DNA of 64,000 bases from Rhodanobacter sp. GTDB lineage: Bacteria > Pseudomonadota > Gammaproteobacteria > Xanthomonadales > Rhodanobacteraceae. The position numbers and the translations under genes are program-made. Location: NCBI GenBank assembly GCA_004298015.1, contig SCSE01000083.1, positions 62,001 through 126,000 on the forward strand, written 5' to 3'. This document shows, piece by piece, positions 26,141 through 35,857 of this stretch (its first letter is position 1; every line of letters starts with the position of its first letter). Below the pieces are notes generated by a model. The model did no database searches. It was not told the origin of the DNA and worked only from the letters and a program-made list of their open reading frames with translations.

Positions 26141-28582
26141 TCACATCGGCGGCGGTGCGCGCCGCACGGGTTTGACGTAGGTATTGAACAGTACGTCGAT
26201 GCGGCGGTATTCGTCGTACCAGGAATCGGCGTGCTTGAAGCCGTGGCGCTCGAGCGGATACAACGAAATCCAGAAATGCTTCTTGTGCAGCTCGATGAAG
26301 CGCTGGTAGAGGCGAAGCGAATCGCTGGCCATTACGTTGTCGTCGATAAGCCCGTGTTCGATCAACAACGGATCGCGCAGGTTGGCGGCGTATTCGATCG
26401 GCGAGCTGATCTTGTAGGCCTGCGGGTCGAGTTGTGGATCGTTGAGGATGTTGGAGGTGTATTCGTCGTTGTAGCTGGTCCAGTCCGCGGGTGCGCGCAG
26501 CGCAGCGCCCGCGGCGAATTCACCCGGCGCACGCAGTAACGCCATCTCGGTCATGAAGCCACCGTAGCTGCCGCCGTAGATGCCCACCCGCTTTGGATCG
26601 ACGCCATGGTGCTTGACCAGCCAGGCCTTGCCGTCGAGCAGGTCCTGCAATTCGGGATGCCCCATCTGTCGGTAGATCGCAGTGCGCCAGGCACGGCCAT
26701 AACCTTCGGAGGCGCGATAGTCCATGTCCAGCACCACGTAGCCCTGCTGCACCAGCAGGTTGTGAAACATCTGCTCGCGGAAGTAGTAGGTGGCACCAAG
26801 GGTCACGTCCTGCAAATAGCCGGCGCCATGCACGAACAGCACCGCCGGACGCGACGCCGGCGCATCGGTCTCGTCGGCCGGGCCGTAGTACTTCGCGTAG
26901 ATCATGCCGGCGCCATGGCTGGACGGGACCTCGACGATCTTCGGCGCGATCCAGTGCCGCGCGGTGAAAGCCGGTTTCATGGTGTGGGTGAGTTCCTTCG
27001 CCGGCCCGCCAGCAGCCGGTTGCACCGCCAGTTGCGCCAGCAGGTAAGGGCCCGCGTGCAACACGGCCAGCTGGCTGCCGTCGGGCGACAGCGCGAATGC
27101 CTGCATGCCCTGGTCATGGCTGATGCGGGTAAGCGCGCCGCCGCTCATCGGCACCCGATAGACGTCGTAGCTGTAGGGCGCGACCCGGTTGCTGCGCAGG
27201 TAGAACCAGCGGCCATCCGCGCTGAGCTGCGGATGGCTGACCTCGAATTTTCCGGAAGTCAGCGCCCTTGCCTTGCCGTTGAGGGGCTTGCTGTAAAGCT
27301 GCGAAAAACCGCTCTGTTCACTCAGGTACCACAACGTGTGGTTGTCCGTAAGCCAGCCGAAATCGTTGAAGTTCCAGTTGATCCAGGCCGGATCGGTGAG
27401 CCGTTGCTGCGGGACCAGGGTGTGGCGGGCGAAGTCGACGCTGGCAATCCAGCGATCCTTGTTGTCGATTGCGCGCAACTGCACTGCCGCCTGGCGCCCG
27501 TCCCGGCTCCATACGATACCGCCGCCGCTGCCTTCGTCGGCGATGGTCACCGGGCGCAGCTCCGGTGCCTTCAGCGCCTTGGCCTGATCGGTCTCGCCGG
27601 CCTTCTCCAGCGCGGCAACCGTCTGCCGGCGCAGCGCTTTGAGCGGATCATCCCGGATGCCCGGCAAATGTCCGGTACCCAGCGGGTACGACGCATGCTT
27701 GAGCAGATCCAGCAACAGCAGCGACTGCGGCGCCGGATCGTTGCGCCCGACATAGGTCCGCGCGTGTTGCGGCTCGGTATAGCCGCTGTCGGTGACATAG
27801 TGGTTGACCAGCGGCGCCTTGCCCGCCTTGTAGTCCTTCGGCGCGGTGATCACCAGCATCCAGCGCCCGTCCGGTGACAACGCGGTATCCAGCGCCTTGA
27901 GCTTGTCCCCGAGCCAGAACGGTGCAGGCGCGCGGCCGGGGTCGGCCGCCTGCAATGCCTTGTCGTGCGCGCGCACCGCCTGCTTGTCGGCCTTGATCTC
28001 GCGCAAGGTTTTGAACAGGCTGAGCTGCAGCGCGCCGAGTTGGTCCGGCTTTTTTGCCTGCGGATCATCGGCGAATTTCAGTATCGCGACCGGCGCGGTG
28101 ACGGCGCTGGCCAGATCGTAGCTGTACCAGTCGTTGCCGACGCGGAATTGCAACGCCCGACCATCGGCGGAAAACTGCGGCGACGACTCGGTTTGCGGCG
28201 TACGCGTCACCTGCTGTCGGCGACCACTGGCCAGGTCCAGCAGAAACACGTCGCCGTGCAGGATGAAGGCCGCGTGGCGATGGCTTCGATCGAACACCGC
28301 CGGCCCGTCGGCCTGCGCCATCGCTGCCGGATCGAGTTTCACGCTGTCACCCGTCCTCGGATCGACCCGATACAGATCACGCACCGGGCTGCCGTCGCGT
28401 TGCAGCGCGTAATACACGCTGTGGCCGTCTGCACTCCAGTAAGGCGATTCCACCGCATGGCCGACCCAGTCCGGATTGGCCATGATGGTTTCCATGTCCA
28501 GCGGACGCGATGTCGCGGACATTGCGGACGCCAGCGGGGCAACACACAAGGCCAGCAGACCGGCAAGCAGGATTCGATGCAT
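26141..28582 (-). CDS. S9 family peptidase, dipeptidyl-peptidase IV/acylaminoacyl-peptidase type
   Basis: An 813-residue exported peptidase. Residues 1-20 are a signal peptide (MHRILLAGLLALCVAPLASA), followed by a WD/PD40-like beta-propeller (about 30-540; repeated SPDGR, SADGR blocks). An alpha/beta hydrolase domain has GIYGGSYGGFMT (nucleophile Ser), LIDDNV (Asp) and ERHGF (His), all intact. It probably releases dipeptides or acyl-amino acids in the periplasm. The ATG at 28582 is supported by AGGGGA about 13 bases upstream and by the signal peptide. It is a different S9 subgroup from the peptidase at the start of the window. Confidence 0.9.
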   Translation of the reverse strand: MHRILLAGLLALCVAPLASAMSATSRPLDMETIMANPDWVGHAVESPYWSADGHSVYYALQRDGSPVRDLYRVDPRTGDSVKLDPAAMAQADGPAVFDRSHRHAAFILHGDVFLLDLASGRRQQVTRTPQTESSPQFSADGRALQFRVGNDWYSYDLASAVTAPVAILKFADDPQAKKPDQLGALQLSLFKTLREIKADKQAVRAHDKALQAADPGRAPAPFWLGDKLKALDTALSPDGRWMLVITAPKDYKAGKAPLVNHYVTDSGYTEPQHARTYVGRNDPAPQSLLLLDLLKHASYPLGTGHLPGIRDDPLKALRRQTVAALEKAGETDQAKALKAPELRPVTIADEGSGGGIVWSRDGRQAAVQLRAIDNKDRWIASVDFARHTLVPQQRLTDPAWINWNFNDFGWLTDNHTLWYLSEQSGFSQLYSKPLNGKARALTSGKFEVSHPQLSADGRWFYLRSNRVAPYSYDVYRVPMSGGALTRISHDQGMQAFALSPDGSQLAVLHAGPYLLAQLAVQPAAGGPAKELTHTMKPAFTARHWIAPKIVEVPSSHGAGMIYAKYYGPADETDAPASRPAVLFVHGAGYLQDVTLGATYYFREQMFHNLLVQQGYVVLDMDYRASEGYGRAWRTAIYRQMGHPELQDLLDGKAWLVKHHGVDPKRVGIYGGSYGGFMTEMALLRAPGEFAAGAALRAPADWTSYNDEYTSNILNDPQLDPQAYKISSPIEYAANLRDPLLIEHGLIDDNVMASDSLRLYQRFIELHKKHFWISLYPLERHGFKHADSWYDEYRRIDVLFNTYVKPVRRAPPPM

Positions 28583-28703
28583 CGCGATGGGTCCCCTGAA
28601 AAACACCAGCATAACCGAGCCCGCCGGGCCGCGGCATGCCCTCGGGCACCACCGTGCGCCGACGCGGCATGGGTTACATTGCCCGCTCCAAGCGAGGTGC
28701 CAT

Positions 28704-29273
28704 ATGCAACGTTGCGACTGGGCAAACCACGATCCGCTGCTACGCGAATACCACGACACCGAATGGGGCGTGCCGCTGCACGATGATCGCGCACTGTTTG
28801 AGTTCCTCTGCCTGGAAGGCGCCCAGGCCGGGCTGTCGTGGCGCACCGTGCTGGCCAAGCGCGATCACTACCGGCGGGTTTTCCACCGGTTCGAGATCGC
28901 CCGGGTGGCAGCGATGGAGGATCGCGAACTGGAAGCCTTGCTGATCGATCCGGGCATCATCCGCAATCGACTGAAGGTGTGGTCGACCCGGGACAACGCC
29001 ATCGCTACGCTGGACGTGATCGCGGAATTCGGCAGTCTCGACCGTTATCTGTGGTCGTTCGTCGACAACGTACCGATCCAGAACCGGTGGCACGAGGCGG
29101 CCGAGGTACCACCCAGCAACGCGCTTTCCGAGCGCATGAGCAAGGCACTCCGGAAGCGCGGCTTCCGTTTCGTCGGCAGCACCATCTGCTACTCGCTGCT
29201 GCAGGCGACCGGCATGGTCAACGACCATCTGGTCGGTTGTTTCCGGCACCCGGTGTGCCGCGAGCGCAGCTGA
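28704..29273 (+). CDS. tag: DNA-3-methyladenine glycosylase I
   Basis: A 189-residue base-excision repair enzyme that removes 3-methyladenine from alkylated DNA. The zinc-binding residues of Tag are present: Cys4 (MQRCDW), His17 (YHDTEWG), and the C-terminal His and Cys in NDHLVGCFRH. The motifs LCLEGAQAGLSWRTVL and GFRFVGSTICYSLLQATGMVNDH are typical. The start at 28704 has GAGGTG 6 bases upstream. It is divergent from the S9 peptidase and convergent with the CLC channel gene. Confidence 0.96.
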   Translation: MQRCDWANHDPLLREYHDTEWGVPLHDDRALFEFLCLEGAQAGLSWRTVLAKRDHYRRVFHRFEIARVAAMEDRELEALLIDPGIIRNRLKVWSTRDNAIATLDVIAEFGSLDRYLWSFVDNVPIQNRWHEAAEVPPSNALSERMSKALRKRGFRFVGSTICYSLLQATGMVNDHLVGCFRHPVCRERS

Positions 29274-29318
29274 CAGCCGGGGTACACGCGGGTTCGAGCC
29301 ACGGCCACCCGGGGCGCT

Positions 29319-31166
29319 TCAGCGCGCGGAAGCACGGCCGATATGTCGCGTCACCAACCGCGCTTCGCGCAATCGCCGGGCGTGCGCGGCAAGCAGGTCG
29401 GCGCGGGTGATGATGCCGACCACCCGATGCCTGTCGCTGGCATCCATCACTACCAGGCGGCCCACATTGGCCTCGACCATGTGGTCGGCGGCTTCACGCA
29501 GCGAATGATCCTCGTGCACAACCAGCGGCGGACCCTGAATGAGGTCGACAAGGGTGGAGTCGGCGGCTATTTTCGCCGCGAACAAAAGACGGCGCGTCAC
29601 CACCCCCAGCAGTTGGCCGTTGTCGTCGATCACCGGAAAGCCTTGATGGTGCGCATCCGGGCTGTCCTCGTTCAACCAGTTGCGCACGTCGATCACCCGC
29701 TGATCACCGCGCAGGCTTACCACTTGGCGGCAACAAGCGTCGCGTACCTGCACCTGATCGAGGTAGTCGGCGGCGTAGTCGGACGGCACGCGCACGCCGC
29801 GGCGCTCGATCTTCTCGGTCATGATGGTATTGCGCATCATCAGGCCGGATACCAGGTAGGCCGCCACGCAGGCACCCAGCAGGGGCAGCAGCGCGTGGGG
29901 CTGCTGGGTAGCCTCGAAGGCAAATACCACCGAGGCAAGGAAGGCGCGCGACGCGCCGGCGAAGATCGCCGCCATGCAGACCAGGGCCGCCAGATGCGGA
30001 TCGACATGCAACCATGGCGCCAGCGTGACCAGGCCGATCCCCAATGCACCACCGAGCGCGCCACCGATGGTGAACAAGGGCGCCAAGGTGCCCCCTGAGG
30101 TGCCGCTGCCCAGCGCCACCGACCAGGACAGCAGCTTCAGCAGGCCCAGCGCAAGCAGCGCGCTCAGGCCCAGCTGTCCGGAGATCACGGCAGTAATATT
30201 GGTATAGCCCACACCCAGCGTCTGCGGCATCAGGTAACCAACCACGCCCACTACGATACCGCCCAGTGCCGGCCACCACATCCAGTGAATCGGCAGCTTC
30301 TCGAAGGCGTCCTCAATCCCATAGGTAAGCTTGGTCACCCCCACGCTGACCACACCGAGCAAGGCCCCAAGCAGCACATAGGTAACCATCGCTGCCGTAC
30401 CGGCTGTCGCCACATGCGGCATCGGGAACATAGGCGCGCTGCCTTCCAGCACGAAGCGAACGGTGGTGGCGGCCACTGCGGCCAGCGCGACCGGAATGAG
30501 GGAACGGGCACGTCGTTCGAACAGCAACAGTTCCACCGCGAGCAACACTGCCGAGATCGGCGTGGCGAATACTGCCGCCATGCCGGCCGCGGCGCCGGCC
30601 GCGAGCAGAGTCTTGCGCTCGTCCGCGGTGACGTGGATGAGCTGGCCTATCAGCGAGCCAAGCGCGCCGCCGGTGGCAATGATCGGGCCTTCCGCACCGA
30701 ACGGCCCGCCGGTACCGATCGCAATCGCCGAGGAGACCGGCTTGAGCCAGGTCACCCGGGGCGGGATCCGGCTCTCGTTGAGGAGAATCTGTTCCATCGC
30801 TTCCGGAATGCCGTGGCCACGAATGGCGCGCGAGCCCCAGCGTGCCATCACACCCACGATCAGGCCGCCGACCACCGGCACGGCGATCATCCATGGGCCG
30901 AGATGGTTGGCTGCCGGGCTGATGAAGTCGAAGCTCCAGCGGCCGTAGAACGCCAGGTTCGTAATCAGGCCGATAAGCCCCTTCAACGCCCAGGCAATCA
31001 TCGCCGCGGCCACACCGAGCAGAATCGCCAGCGCAGCCATCCCGAACACGCGTCGGTCCAGCGGCCGAAACTGCCGCGGCATGTGCGCCGCCACCAGGGT
31101 GTCGTCGAGCGACGGCGACAGCGGCAACGAAGCGCGTGAGCGGGTCTCTGGGTCGGTGTCTGGCAT
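29319..31166 (-). CDS. CLC family chloride channel/transporter with two CBS domains
   Basis: A 615-residue membrane protein. Residues about 40-450 form the CLC core with GHGIPEA (GSGIP-type filter), GPFGAEGP (GxEGP, with the gating Glu present) and GSGTSGGTLAPLF (GxFxP-type). The C-terminal part (about 475-605) holds a CBS pair (DVRNWLNED...FPVIDDNGQLLGVVTRR and GRLVVMDASDRHRVVGIITRADLL), which usually binds adenine nucleotides. The gating Glu suggests a Cl-/H+ exchanger. The ATG at 31166 is chosen because upstream in-frame sequence reads through an unrelated gene region on the other strand. Confidence 0.92.
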   Translation of the reverse strand: MPDTDPETRSRASLPLSPSLDDTLVAAHMPRQFRPLDRRVFGMAALAILLGVAAAMIAWALKGLIGLITNLAFYGRWSFDFISPAANHLGPWMIAVPVVGGLIVGVMARWGSRAIRGHGIPEAMEQILLNESRIPPRVTWLKPVSSAIAIGTGGPFGAEGPIIATGGALGSLIGQLIHVTADERKTLLAAGAAAGMAAVFATPISAVLLAVELLLFERRARSLIPVALAAVAATTVRFVLEGSAPMFPMPHVATAGTAAMVTYVLLGALLGVVSVGVTKLTYGIEDAFEKLPIHWMWWPALGGIVVGVVGYLMPQTLGVGYTNITAVISGQLGLSALLALGLLKLLSWSVALGSGTSGGTLAPLFTIGGALGGALGIGLVTLAPWLHVDPHLAALVCMAAIFAGASRAFLASVVFAFEATQQPHALLPLLGACVAAYLVSGLMMRNTIMTEKIERRGVRVPSDYAADYLDQVQVRDACCRQVVSLRGDQRVIDVRNWLNEDSPDAHHQGFPVIDDNGQLLGVVTRRLLFAAKIAADSTLVDLIQGPPLVVHEDHSLREAADHMVEANVGRLVVMDASDRHRVVGIITRADLLAAHARRLREARLVTRHIGRASAR

Positions 31167-31460
31167 CGAGGTGGGCAGGTGGTTTGGGCTGGCTGAGGCT
31201 ACGCGGATGCCGCGACAAAAGCTGGCTGCGAGCTGAATGCCGTACTCGGGGTCATTGAGTACTTGTTCGGCGCTTCGCGCAGATGCCGTGGCGTCCGAAG
31301 CCGCGCGATGCAGGGCTGATCCGGGCCGCAGTGACAAGTCCCTGGATCCCGCTCGTTCACCACCGCGGGTTCGCGGTTGCTCGCCCCGCTTCAGCAAGGG
31401 CATCATCGGCCGGCAGGTCTGCAGCGGGCCTGCTCCCAAACCGCCCATCAGGACAAGCGC

Positions 31461-31919
31461 ATGACCCTGCATCACCGCATCACGTTCGGCAGCCTGTGCG
31501 CACTCGCGCTGATCGCACCACCACTGTTCGCCCGCAACCAGCCGGGCAACCTGATGCAGTTGACCATCACCAGCAGCATGCAGATTCCCGACATGGCCCA
31601 GTTGCCGCCGCACACCTTTACCAAGCAAGTGTGCACCTCGGCCAGCAAGCCCGACCCACGACAGATGCTGAAGCGGAGCAAGCAGTGCGTGGTCGGTGAC
31701 TACCACCAGGCCGGAGACACCATCACCTATCACATGAGCTGCACTGGCCAAGTGCCTATGCATGGTGACGGCCGGTTCCATCAACTGCCTGGCGGCAATT
31801 TCAGCGGCGAGATGCGGATGACCAGCCAGCTCGGCCAGCAGACCATGACGATGCATACGCGCTACCACGGCGAGCGCCTGAAAAGCTGCACCTACACGCC
31901 CACCGGAAACCGTTTTTAG
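31461..31919 (+). CDS. DUF3617 family periplasmic protein
   Basis: A 152-residue protein with a signal peptide (1-24, cut near LFA-RN) and four Cys residues in the mature part (QVCTS, KQCVV, MSCTG, KSCTY), probably two disulfides. The pattern PGNLMQLTITSSMQIP...GDGRFHQLPGGNFSGEMRM fits the DUF3617 family, exported proteins without known function. AGGACA precedes the ATG by 6 bases. It is divergent from the CLC gene across 294 bases in which I see no other gene. Confidence 0.78.
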   Translation: MTLHHRITFGSLCALALIAPPLFARNQPGNLMQLTITSSMQIPDMAQLPPHTFTKQVCTSASKPDPRQMLKRSKQCVVGDYHQAGDTITYHMSCTGQVPMHGDGRFHQLPGGNFSGEMRMTSQLGQQTMTMHTRYHGERLKSCTYTPTGNRF

Positions 31920-31926
31920 GCACCTG

Positions 31927-31973
31927 CACGGACCGTGCCCGGCCGGTCTGCGAATCTGCGGGCACGGTCCGTG
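31927..31973. terminator. 15-bp perfect hairpin between convergent genes, probable terminator
   Basis: CACGGACCGTGCCCG (31927-31941) pairs exactly with 31959-31973, followed by TTT on the plus strand. It lies 8 bases after the DUF3617 stop and 65 bases from the end of bioC on the other strand. Its symmetry suits termination from both sides, though the T-tracts are short. Confidence 0.6.
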
Positions 31974-32037
31974 TTTCCGCGGGGAACATCAAAGCCCGAC
32001 CGCCTCCCGGACCCGCCAGGCGGCAGCCGGCGTCGTA

Positions 32038-32916
32038 TCAACGCCGCGATCCGCGCAACCTGTCGACCGAAAAACTGGCAATTTCGCCACCGCCCGAGGT
32101 CCGTCGCGGCTGCCCGACCGGTGGACCCCAGGCGTGGGCGGAGGTCACTTCCCAGGTCGCCGGGATGCGGCCCTCGACACGCATCGTCTCGTAAGCCTCC
32201 AGCATCCGGCGATACCGGGCCTTGCCAGTGAGGCCGCGTTCACGGCTGCTGTCGGCATTGGTGGCGCCAAGACCCTGAAGTTCCTGCAGCAGCTTGCGCG
32301 GCTCGCTGTAGGTGAGGGTATAGCGGAATACATCCAGTACCGGGTCCCGCAGACCCGCCGCCAGCATGGCATCGCCGACGTCGTGCATGTCGAGGAAACG
32401 GCTGACATGCGGTTGCTGGTCGGCCAGCGCCCAGGCGGCGCGCAACTCCTTGAGCGTATCCGGACCGAAGCTGGAGAACAGCAACAGGCCGCCAGGTTTC
32501 AGTACCCGTACGCACTCGCCAAACAGGCTGGGGAGATCGTCGATCCACTGAAAGCACAGGTTGGAATGCAACACGTCGACGCTGCGGTCGGCAAGCGGCA
32601 GCGCGCTTGCCTCGGCGCAGACGCGGGCGAAAGGATGGCGCCAGCTGGTGTGCGATTTCGCGGCACGCAGCATCGGCAGCGCCAGGTCCATGGCAATGAT
32701 CTGCGCCTTGGCATAGCGTCTTGCCAGCAGGGCGCTGCCGCGACCGGTGCCGGCACCGAGATCGACTACCCGCAACGGTTGCTGCTGGTAGAAATCCAGA
32801 CGCTCCAGCAGTTGGGTCTGCACCTCACGCTGCAGTACGTCGTGCTGTTCGTAGGTGCGTGCGGCGCGACCGAAGTTGCGGCGGACCTGGGGGCGGTCGA
32901 AGTGAAATTCAGTCAT
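32038..32916 (-). CDS. bioC: Malonyl-ACP O-methyltransferase
   Basis: A 292-residue SAM-dependent methyltransferase. It methylates malonyl-ACP so that fatty-acid synthase can build pimeloyl-ACP methyl ester for biotin. It shows the BioC N-terminus VRRNFGRAARTYEQHDVLQREV, SAM motif I VVDLGAGTGRGS near 50, and post-motif LHSNLCFQWIDD near 117. Its start overlaps the bioH stop by 8 bases, so the two are coupled. It is the last gene of the bio operon. Confidence 0.94.
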   Translation of the reverse strand: MTEFHFDRPQVRRNFGRAARTYEQHDVLQREVQTQLLERLDFYQQQPLRVVDLGAGTGRGSALLARRYAKAQIIAMDLALPMLRAAKSHTSWRHPFARVCAEASALPLADRSVDVLHSNLCFQWIDDLPSLFGECVRVLKPGGLLLFSSFGPDTLKELRAAWALADQQPHVSRFLDMHDVGDAMLAAGLRDPVLDVFRYTLTYSEPRKLLQELQGLGATNADSSRERGLTGKARYRRMLEAYETMRVEGRIPATWEVTSAHAWGPPVGQPRRTSGGGEIASFSVDRLRGSRR

Positions 32917-33739
32917 CGAGGCGGGCCATCACGGGCGAACCGTCAGCGGGGGAGTCTGACGCGGTGGAAACATCATCTGCACGAAACAACGGCATCAACG
33001 CCTGCCGCAGCGCTGCGACATGGCCGAAGAAGGGCGCGTGACCGGCTTGCGCGATCTCGCTGTAGTGGCCACCGCACTGACTGGCCGACCAGGCCATCGC
33101 CGGCGGCGGCACCAGCCGGTCGCGGCGCCCGGCGATCCACACGCTAGGGACCTGAAGATCCGGCAAGGCGGCGCGCCGATCGGTGTTTTCCAGCACGGCG
33201 ATGCCTTCCTGCAGCACGCGCAGCTCCGGCTCGCCGCGGGCAAACACCAGCTCGCGCAGCTGACGCAATTCAGCACGCGGATCGGCACTGCCCATCGCCT
33301 CGAGGGCGAGGAAGCGCTCCAGGGTCGCGTGATAGTCGGTTTCCAGCTCGGTCGCCAACTGGCGCACCAGAGCCGGGTCGCTGCCATGCGGCCAGCTGCC
33401 GTCGCGTACGAACCGCGGTGTCGCGCACAGCATCGCCAGCCCACGCACCTGCTGCGGCTGTTCGAGTGCAGCCGTCAGCGCGATCAATCCGCCCAGCGAC
33501 CAGCCCAGCCAGTACGCTGGTGGCGTGGCTGCCGCGATCGCCTGGACACAGGCATGCGGCTCCAGCGGCAGCTTGCAGTGGCGCGAGTGACCATGGCCGG
33601 GCAAATCGACCAGATACATCGTGCAATGCTCGGCCAGTGCATCAACCAGTGGCTGCAACACGCCGCCATGCATCGCCCAGCCATGGATCAGCACCAGCTG
33701 GACCGGGCCGTAGCCGGTCCTTTCGATAAAAAGACTCAT
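32909..33739 (-). CDS. bioH: Pimeloyl-ACP methyl ester esterase
   Basis: A 276-residue alpha/beta hydrolase that removes the methyl group from pimeloyl-ACP methyl ester. It has LIHGWAMHGG near 18 (oxyanion hole), GWSLGG near 79 with the nucleophile Ser, Asp in AGRRDRLVPP near 204, and His in AGHAPF near 232. The start at 33739 overlaps the trhO stop. The C-terminus is about 15 residues longer than usual and runs into bioC. Confidence 0.93.
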   Translation of the reverse strand: MSLFIERTGYGPVQLVLIHGWAMHGGVLQPLVDALAEHCTMYLVDLPGHGHSRHCKLPLEPHACVQAIAAATPPAYWLGWSLGGLIALTAALEQPQQVRGLAMLCATPRFVRDGSWPHGSDPALVRQLATELETDYHATLERFLALEAMGSADPRAELRQLRELVFARGEPELRVLQEGIAVLENTDRRAALPDLQVPSVWIAGRRDRLVPPPAMAWSASQCGGHYSEIAQAGHAPFFGHVAALRQALMPLFRADDVSTASDSPADGSPVMARLDD

Positions 33740-34608
33740 GCGTTCGCCTCGTCTCCCCGACGGGGAGAGGGTTGAGGTGAGGGGCGGGTGCTCGCGGGGA
33801 AGCTTCTCGAAGCACGCTCCGATTCAGCCTCATCGCCAGATTGCCCTCGCGTTCCATCGCTTTCTGCCTCCAGGCGTGGGGGCGATGCGCGGAGCCGCTT
33901 GTCCACCGCCACCCGCTGATCGAACACGAAGCACCCGCCCTGCCAATGCGTGGCCGGGGTCTGTTCCAGATACGTCAGGATGCCGCCCTCGAGCTGGTAG
34001 ATGTGCTCCATCCCGAGGTCAAGCATGTGCAGCGCGGCCTTTTCACAGCGGATACCGCCGGTGCAGTACGAGACCACGGTCTTGCCCGCGTAGCGCTCGC
34101 GATCGGCGGCGATGGCGGCGGGGAAACCGGTGAAGCTGGCGAGCTGGTAATCGATCGCCTGGGCGAATCTGCCTACCTCGGTTTCATAGTCGTTGCGCGT
34201 ATCCAGCAGCACCACTTCGCGGCCCTCGTCGTCGTGGCCATGATCCAGCCAGCGCTGCAGGGTGGAGGCGGTGACCCCCGGGGCGCGACCGCCTGCGGGA
34301 CGGATCGTCGGCATGCGCATGGTGATGATTTCGCGCTTCAGCCTTACCCGCATGCGCCCGAACGGCACCGCGGCGGAGAGCGACTCCTTCGGCACCACAT
34401 CGGCGAATCGTGCGTCTTCCCGCAGCTTCGCCAGGAAGCCGTCGATCGGTGCGCGCGGACCGGCCAGAAACAGGTTGATGCCCTCCGGAGCGAGCAGGAT
34501 GGTGCCCTTCAGCGCCAGCGCCTCGCAGCATTCAAACAGCCGCTCGCGCAACGCCGCCAGGTCGTCGAGACGGATGAACTTGTAGGCAGAGATGTTGACG
34601 ATCGACAT
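33736..34608 (-). CDS. trhO: tRNA uridine(34) hydroxylase, rhodanese-like
   Basis: A 290-residue YceA/TrhO protein, which hydroxylates uridine 34 of certain tRNAs. The N-terminal domain (1-95; YKFIRLDDL, GTILLAPEGINLFLAG) and the rhodanese domain (about 115-215; LLDTRNDYETEVGRF, SYCTGGIRCEKAA with the active Cys) are complete. The last 14 or so residues (STRPSPQPSPRRGDEANA) are encoded by a dispersed repeat, so the C-terminal tail is a late addition. It sits between bioF and bioH in the biotin operon, with 49 bases before and an overlap after it. The ATG at 34608 begins the conserved domain. Confidence 0.92.
   Translation of the reverse strand: MSIVNISAYKFIRLDDLAALRERLFECCEALALKGTILLAPEGINLFLAGPRAPIDGFLAKLREDARFADVVPKESLSAAVPFGRMRVRLKREIITMRMPTIRPAGGRAPGVTASTLQRWLDHGHDDEGREVVLLDTRNDYETEVGRFAQAIDYQLASFTGFPAAIAADRERYAGKTVVSYCTGGIRCEKAALHMLDLGMEHIYQLEGGILTYLEQTPATHWQGGCFVFDQRVAVDKRLRASPPRLEAESDGTRGQSGDEAESERASRSFPASTRPSPQPSPRRGDEANA
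33741..33795. repeat. 55-bp dispersed repeat, copy A (inside the 3' end of trhO)
   Basis: It matches 47371-47425 with three mismatches over 55 bases and contains the palindrome CTCCCCGACGGGGAG. This GGGAGAGGGTTGAGGTGAGGGG type of element is widespread in proteobacterial genomes. Here it is translated as the tail of TrhO. Confidence 0.85.
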
Positions 34609-34657
34609 GCGTGGGTATCGCAGAAGCAAACGGATCATTATACGCAGCGCGCCTGAC

Positions 34658-35857
34658 TCAGCTGTCAGTACGCGACAAGGGCAGGCTTTCCAGCGCAGCC
34701 AGCAGTCGGTCCACATGCGCCTCCTCGTGCGCGGCCGACAGCGTGATGCGCAGCCGCGACTGCCCGGCGGGCACGGTCGGCGGGCGAATCGCACTGACCA
34801 GCAGACCCTGTACCTGCAATGCCTGCGTCGCCGCCAGGGCCGTCTCGGCCTGGCCCAGCAACAACGGCTGGATCGCGCTGGTGGAGGCCATCAGCGGCAG
34901 CCCGAGCTCGGTGGCGCCTCGGCGAAAGCGCGCGATCAGCGCGCTGAGCTTGTCGCGCCGCCACGTCTCCGACTGCGCCAGTTGCACCGCCGCCAGTGCG
35001 GCTGCCGCCAGTGCCGGCGGCATCGCGGTGGTGTAGATATACGGTCGGGCGAACTGGATCAGGCCCTCGATCAACGCCGCCGGCCCGGCGACGAAGGCAC
35101 CGCTGCAGCCGAGTGCCTTGCCCAGCGTGGCCATCAGCAGCGGGACCTCGTGCTGGCTGAGGCCGACGGCCAGCACGCTGCCGGCACCGTGCTCACCCGA
35201 TACGCCCAGGCCGTGTGCGTCATCGACCATCAGCGTGCTGTGCTCACGACGACACAAAGCCGCCAGTTCGCGCAGCGGCGCCACATCCCCGTCCATGCTG
35301 AATACACCGTCAGTTGCCAGCAGCGCGGCAGCGTCACCTGCCGAAGCCAGCTGACGGGCCGCGGCCGCCAGGTCCGCATGCGGATAGCGCTTCAGCGCCG
35401 CGCCGGAAAGGCGGGCACCGTCCAGCAGGCAGGCATGGTTGAGCTTGTCCTGCACGCACATGTCGCCCTTGGCCAGCAACGTCTGCAGCACGCCGAGGTT
35501 GGCCATGTACCCGGTCGAAAACAGCAGCGCGCGGTCCCGGCCGGTCCACAGCGCCAGCGCCTCTTCCAGTTCTGCATGTTCGGCGCGGTGGCCGCAGATC
35601 AGGTGCGCCGAGGTACTGCCGACGCCTTCATCGCTGGCGACGCGCTTGAGCGCAGCCACCAGTTGCGGGTGTTGTGCCAGTCCGAGGTAATCGTTGCTGC
35701 AGAACGACAACAGGCGCTGGTCGCCGATCTGCAACCACGGACCGTCGGCGTGTTCGATCGTGCGCAGGCGACGCAGCAGTTGATCGCTCTCCCGCACGGC
35801 CGTCTGCGCGGCCAGCCGGTCGATCAGGTCAGGACGCGTTGCTGCAGCCACAGCCAT
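34658..35857 (-). CDS. bioF: 8-amino-7-oxononanoate synthase
   Basis: A 399-residue PLP enzyme that condenses pimeloyl-ACP with alanine. It shows [13 protein letters not shown] near 53, [12 protein letters not shown] near 80, STGYMANLG near 116, [15 protein letters not shown] near 210, and [12 protein letters not shown] near 243 with the PLP Lys. The ATG at 35857 is used (a TTG 21 bases upstream is possible); it overlaps the bioB stop by 29 bases. Confidence 0.95.
   Translation of the reverse strand: MAVAAATRPDLIDRLAAQTAVRESDQLLRRLRTIEHADGPWLQIGDQRLLSFCSNDYLGLAQHPQLVAALKRVASDEGVGSTSAHLICGHRAEHAELEEALALWTGRDRALLFSTGYMANLGVLQTLLAKGDMCVQDKLNHACLLDGARLSGAALKRYPHADLAAAARQLASAGDAAALLATDGVFSMDGDVAPLRELAALCRREHSTLMVDDAHGLGVSGEHGAGSVLAVGLSQHEVPLLMATLGKALGCSGAFVAGPAALIEGLIQFARPYIYTTAMPPALAAAALAAVQLAQSETWRRDKLSALIARFRRGATELGLPLMASTSAIQPLLLGQAETALAATQALQVQGLLVSAIRPPTVPAGQSRLRITLSAAHEEAHVDRLLAALESLPLSRTDS

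Noticed and set aside
29280-29310. GGGTTCGAGCC, like a tRNA T-loop
   Set aside because: No acceptor stem, anticodon arm or D-arm can be built around it.
29319-31868. An 849-residue form of the CLC protein
   Set aside because: The extra 234 residues lie opposite the DUF3617 gene and its promoter and have no helices or family likeness.
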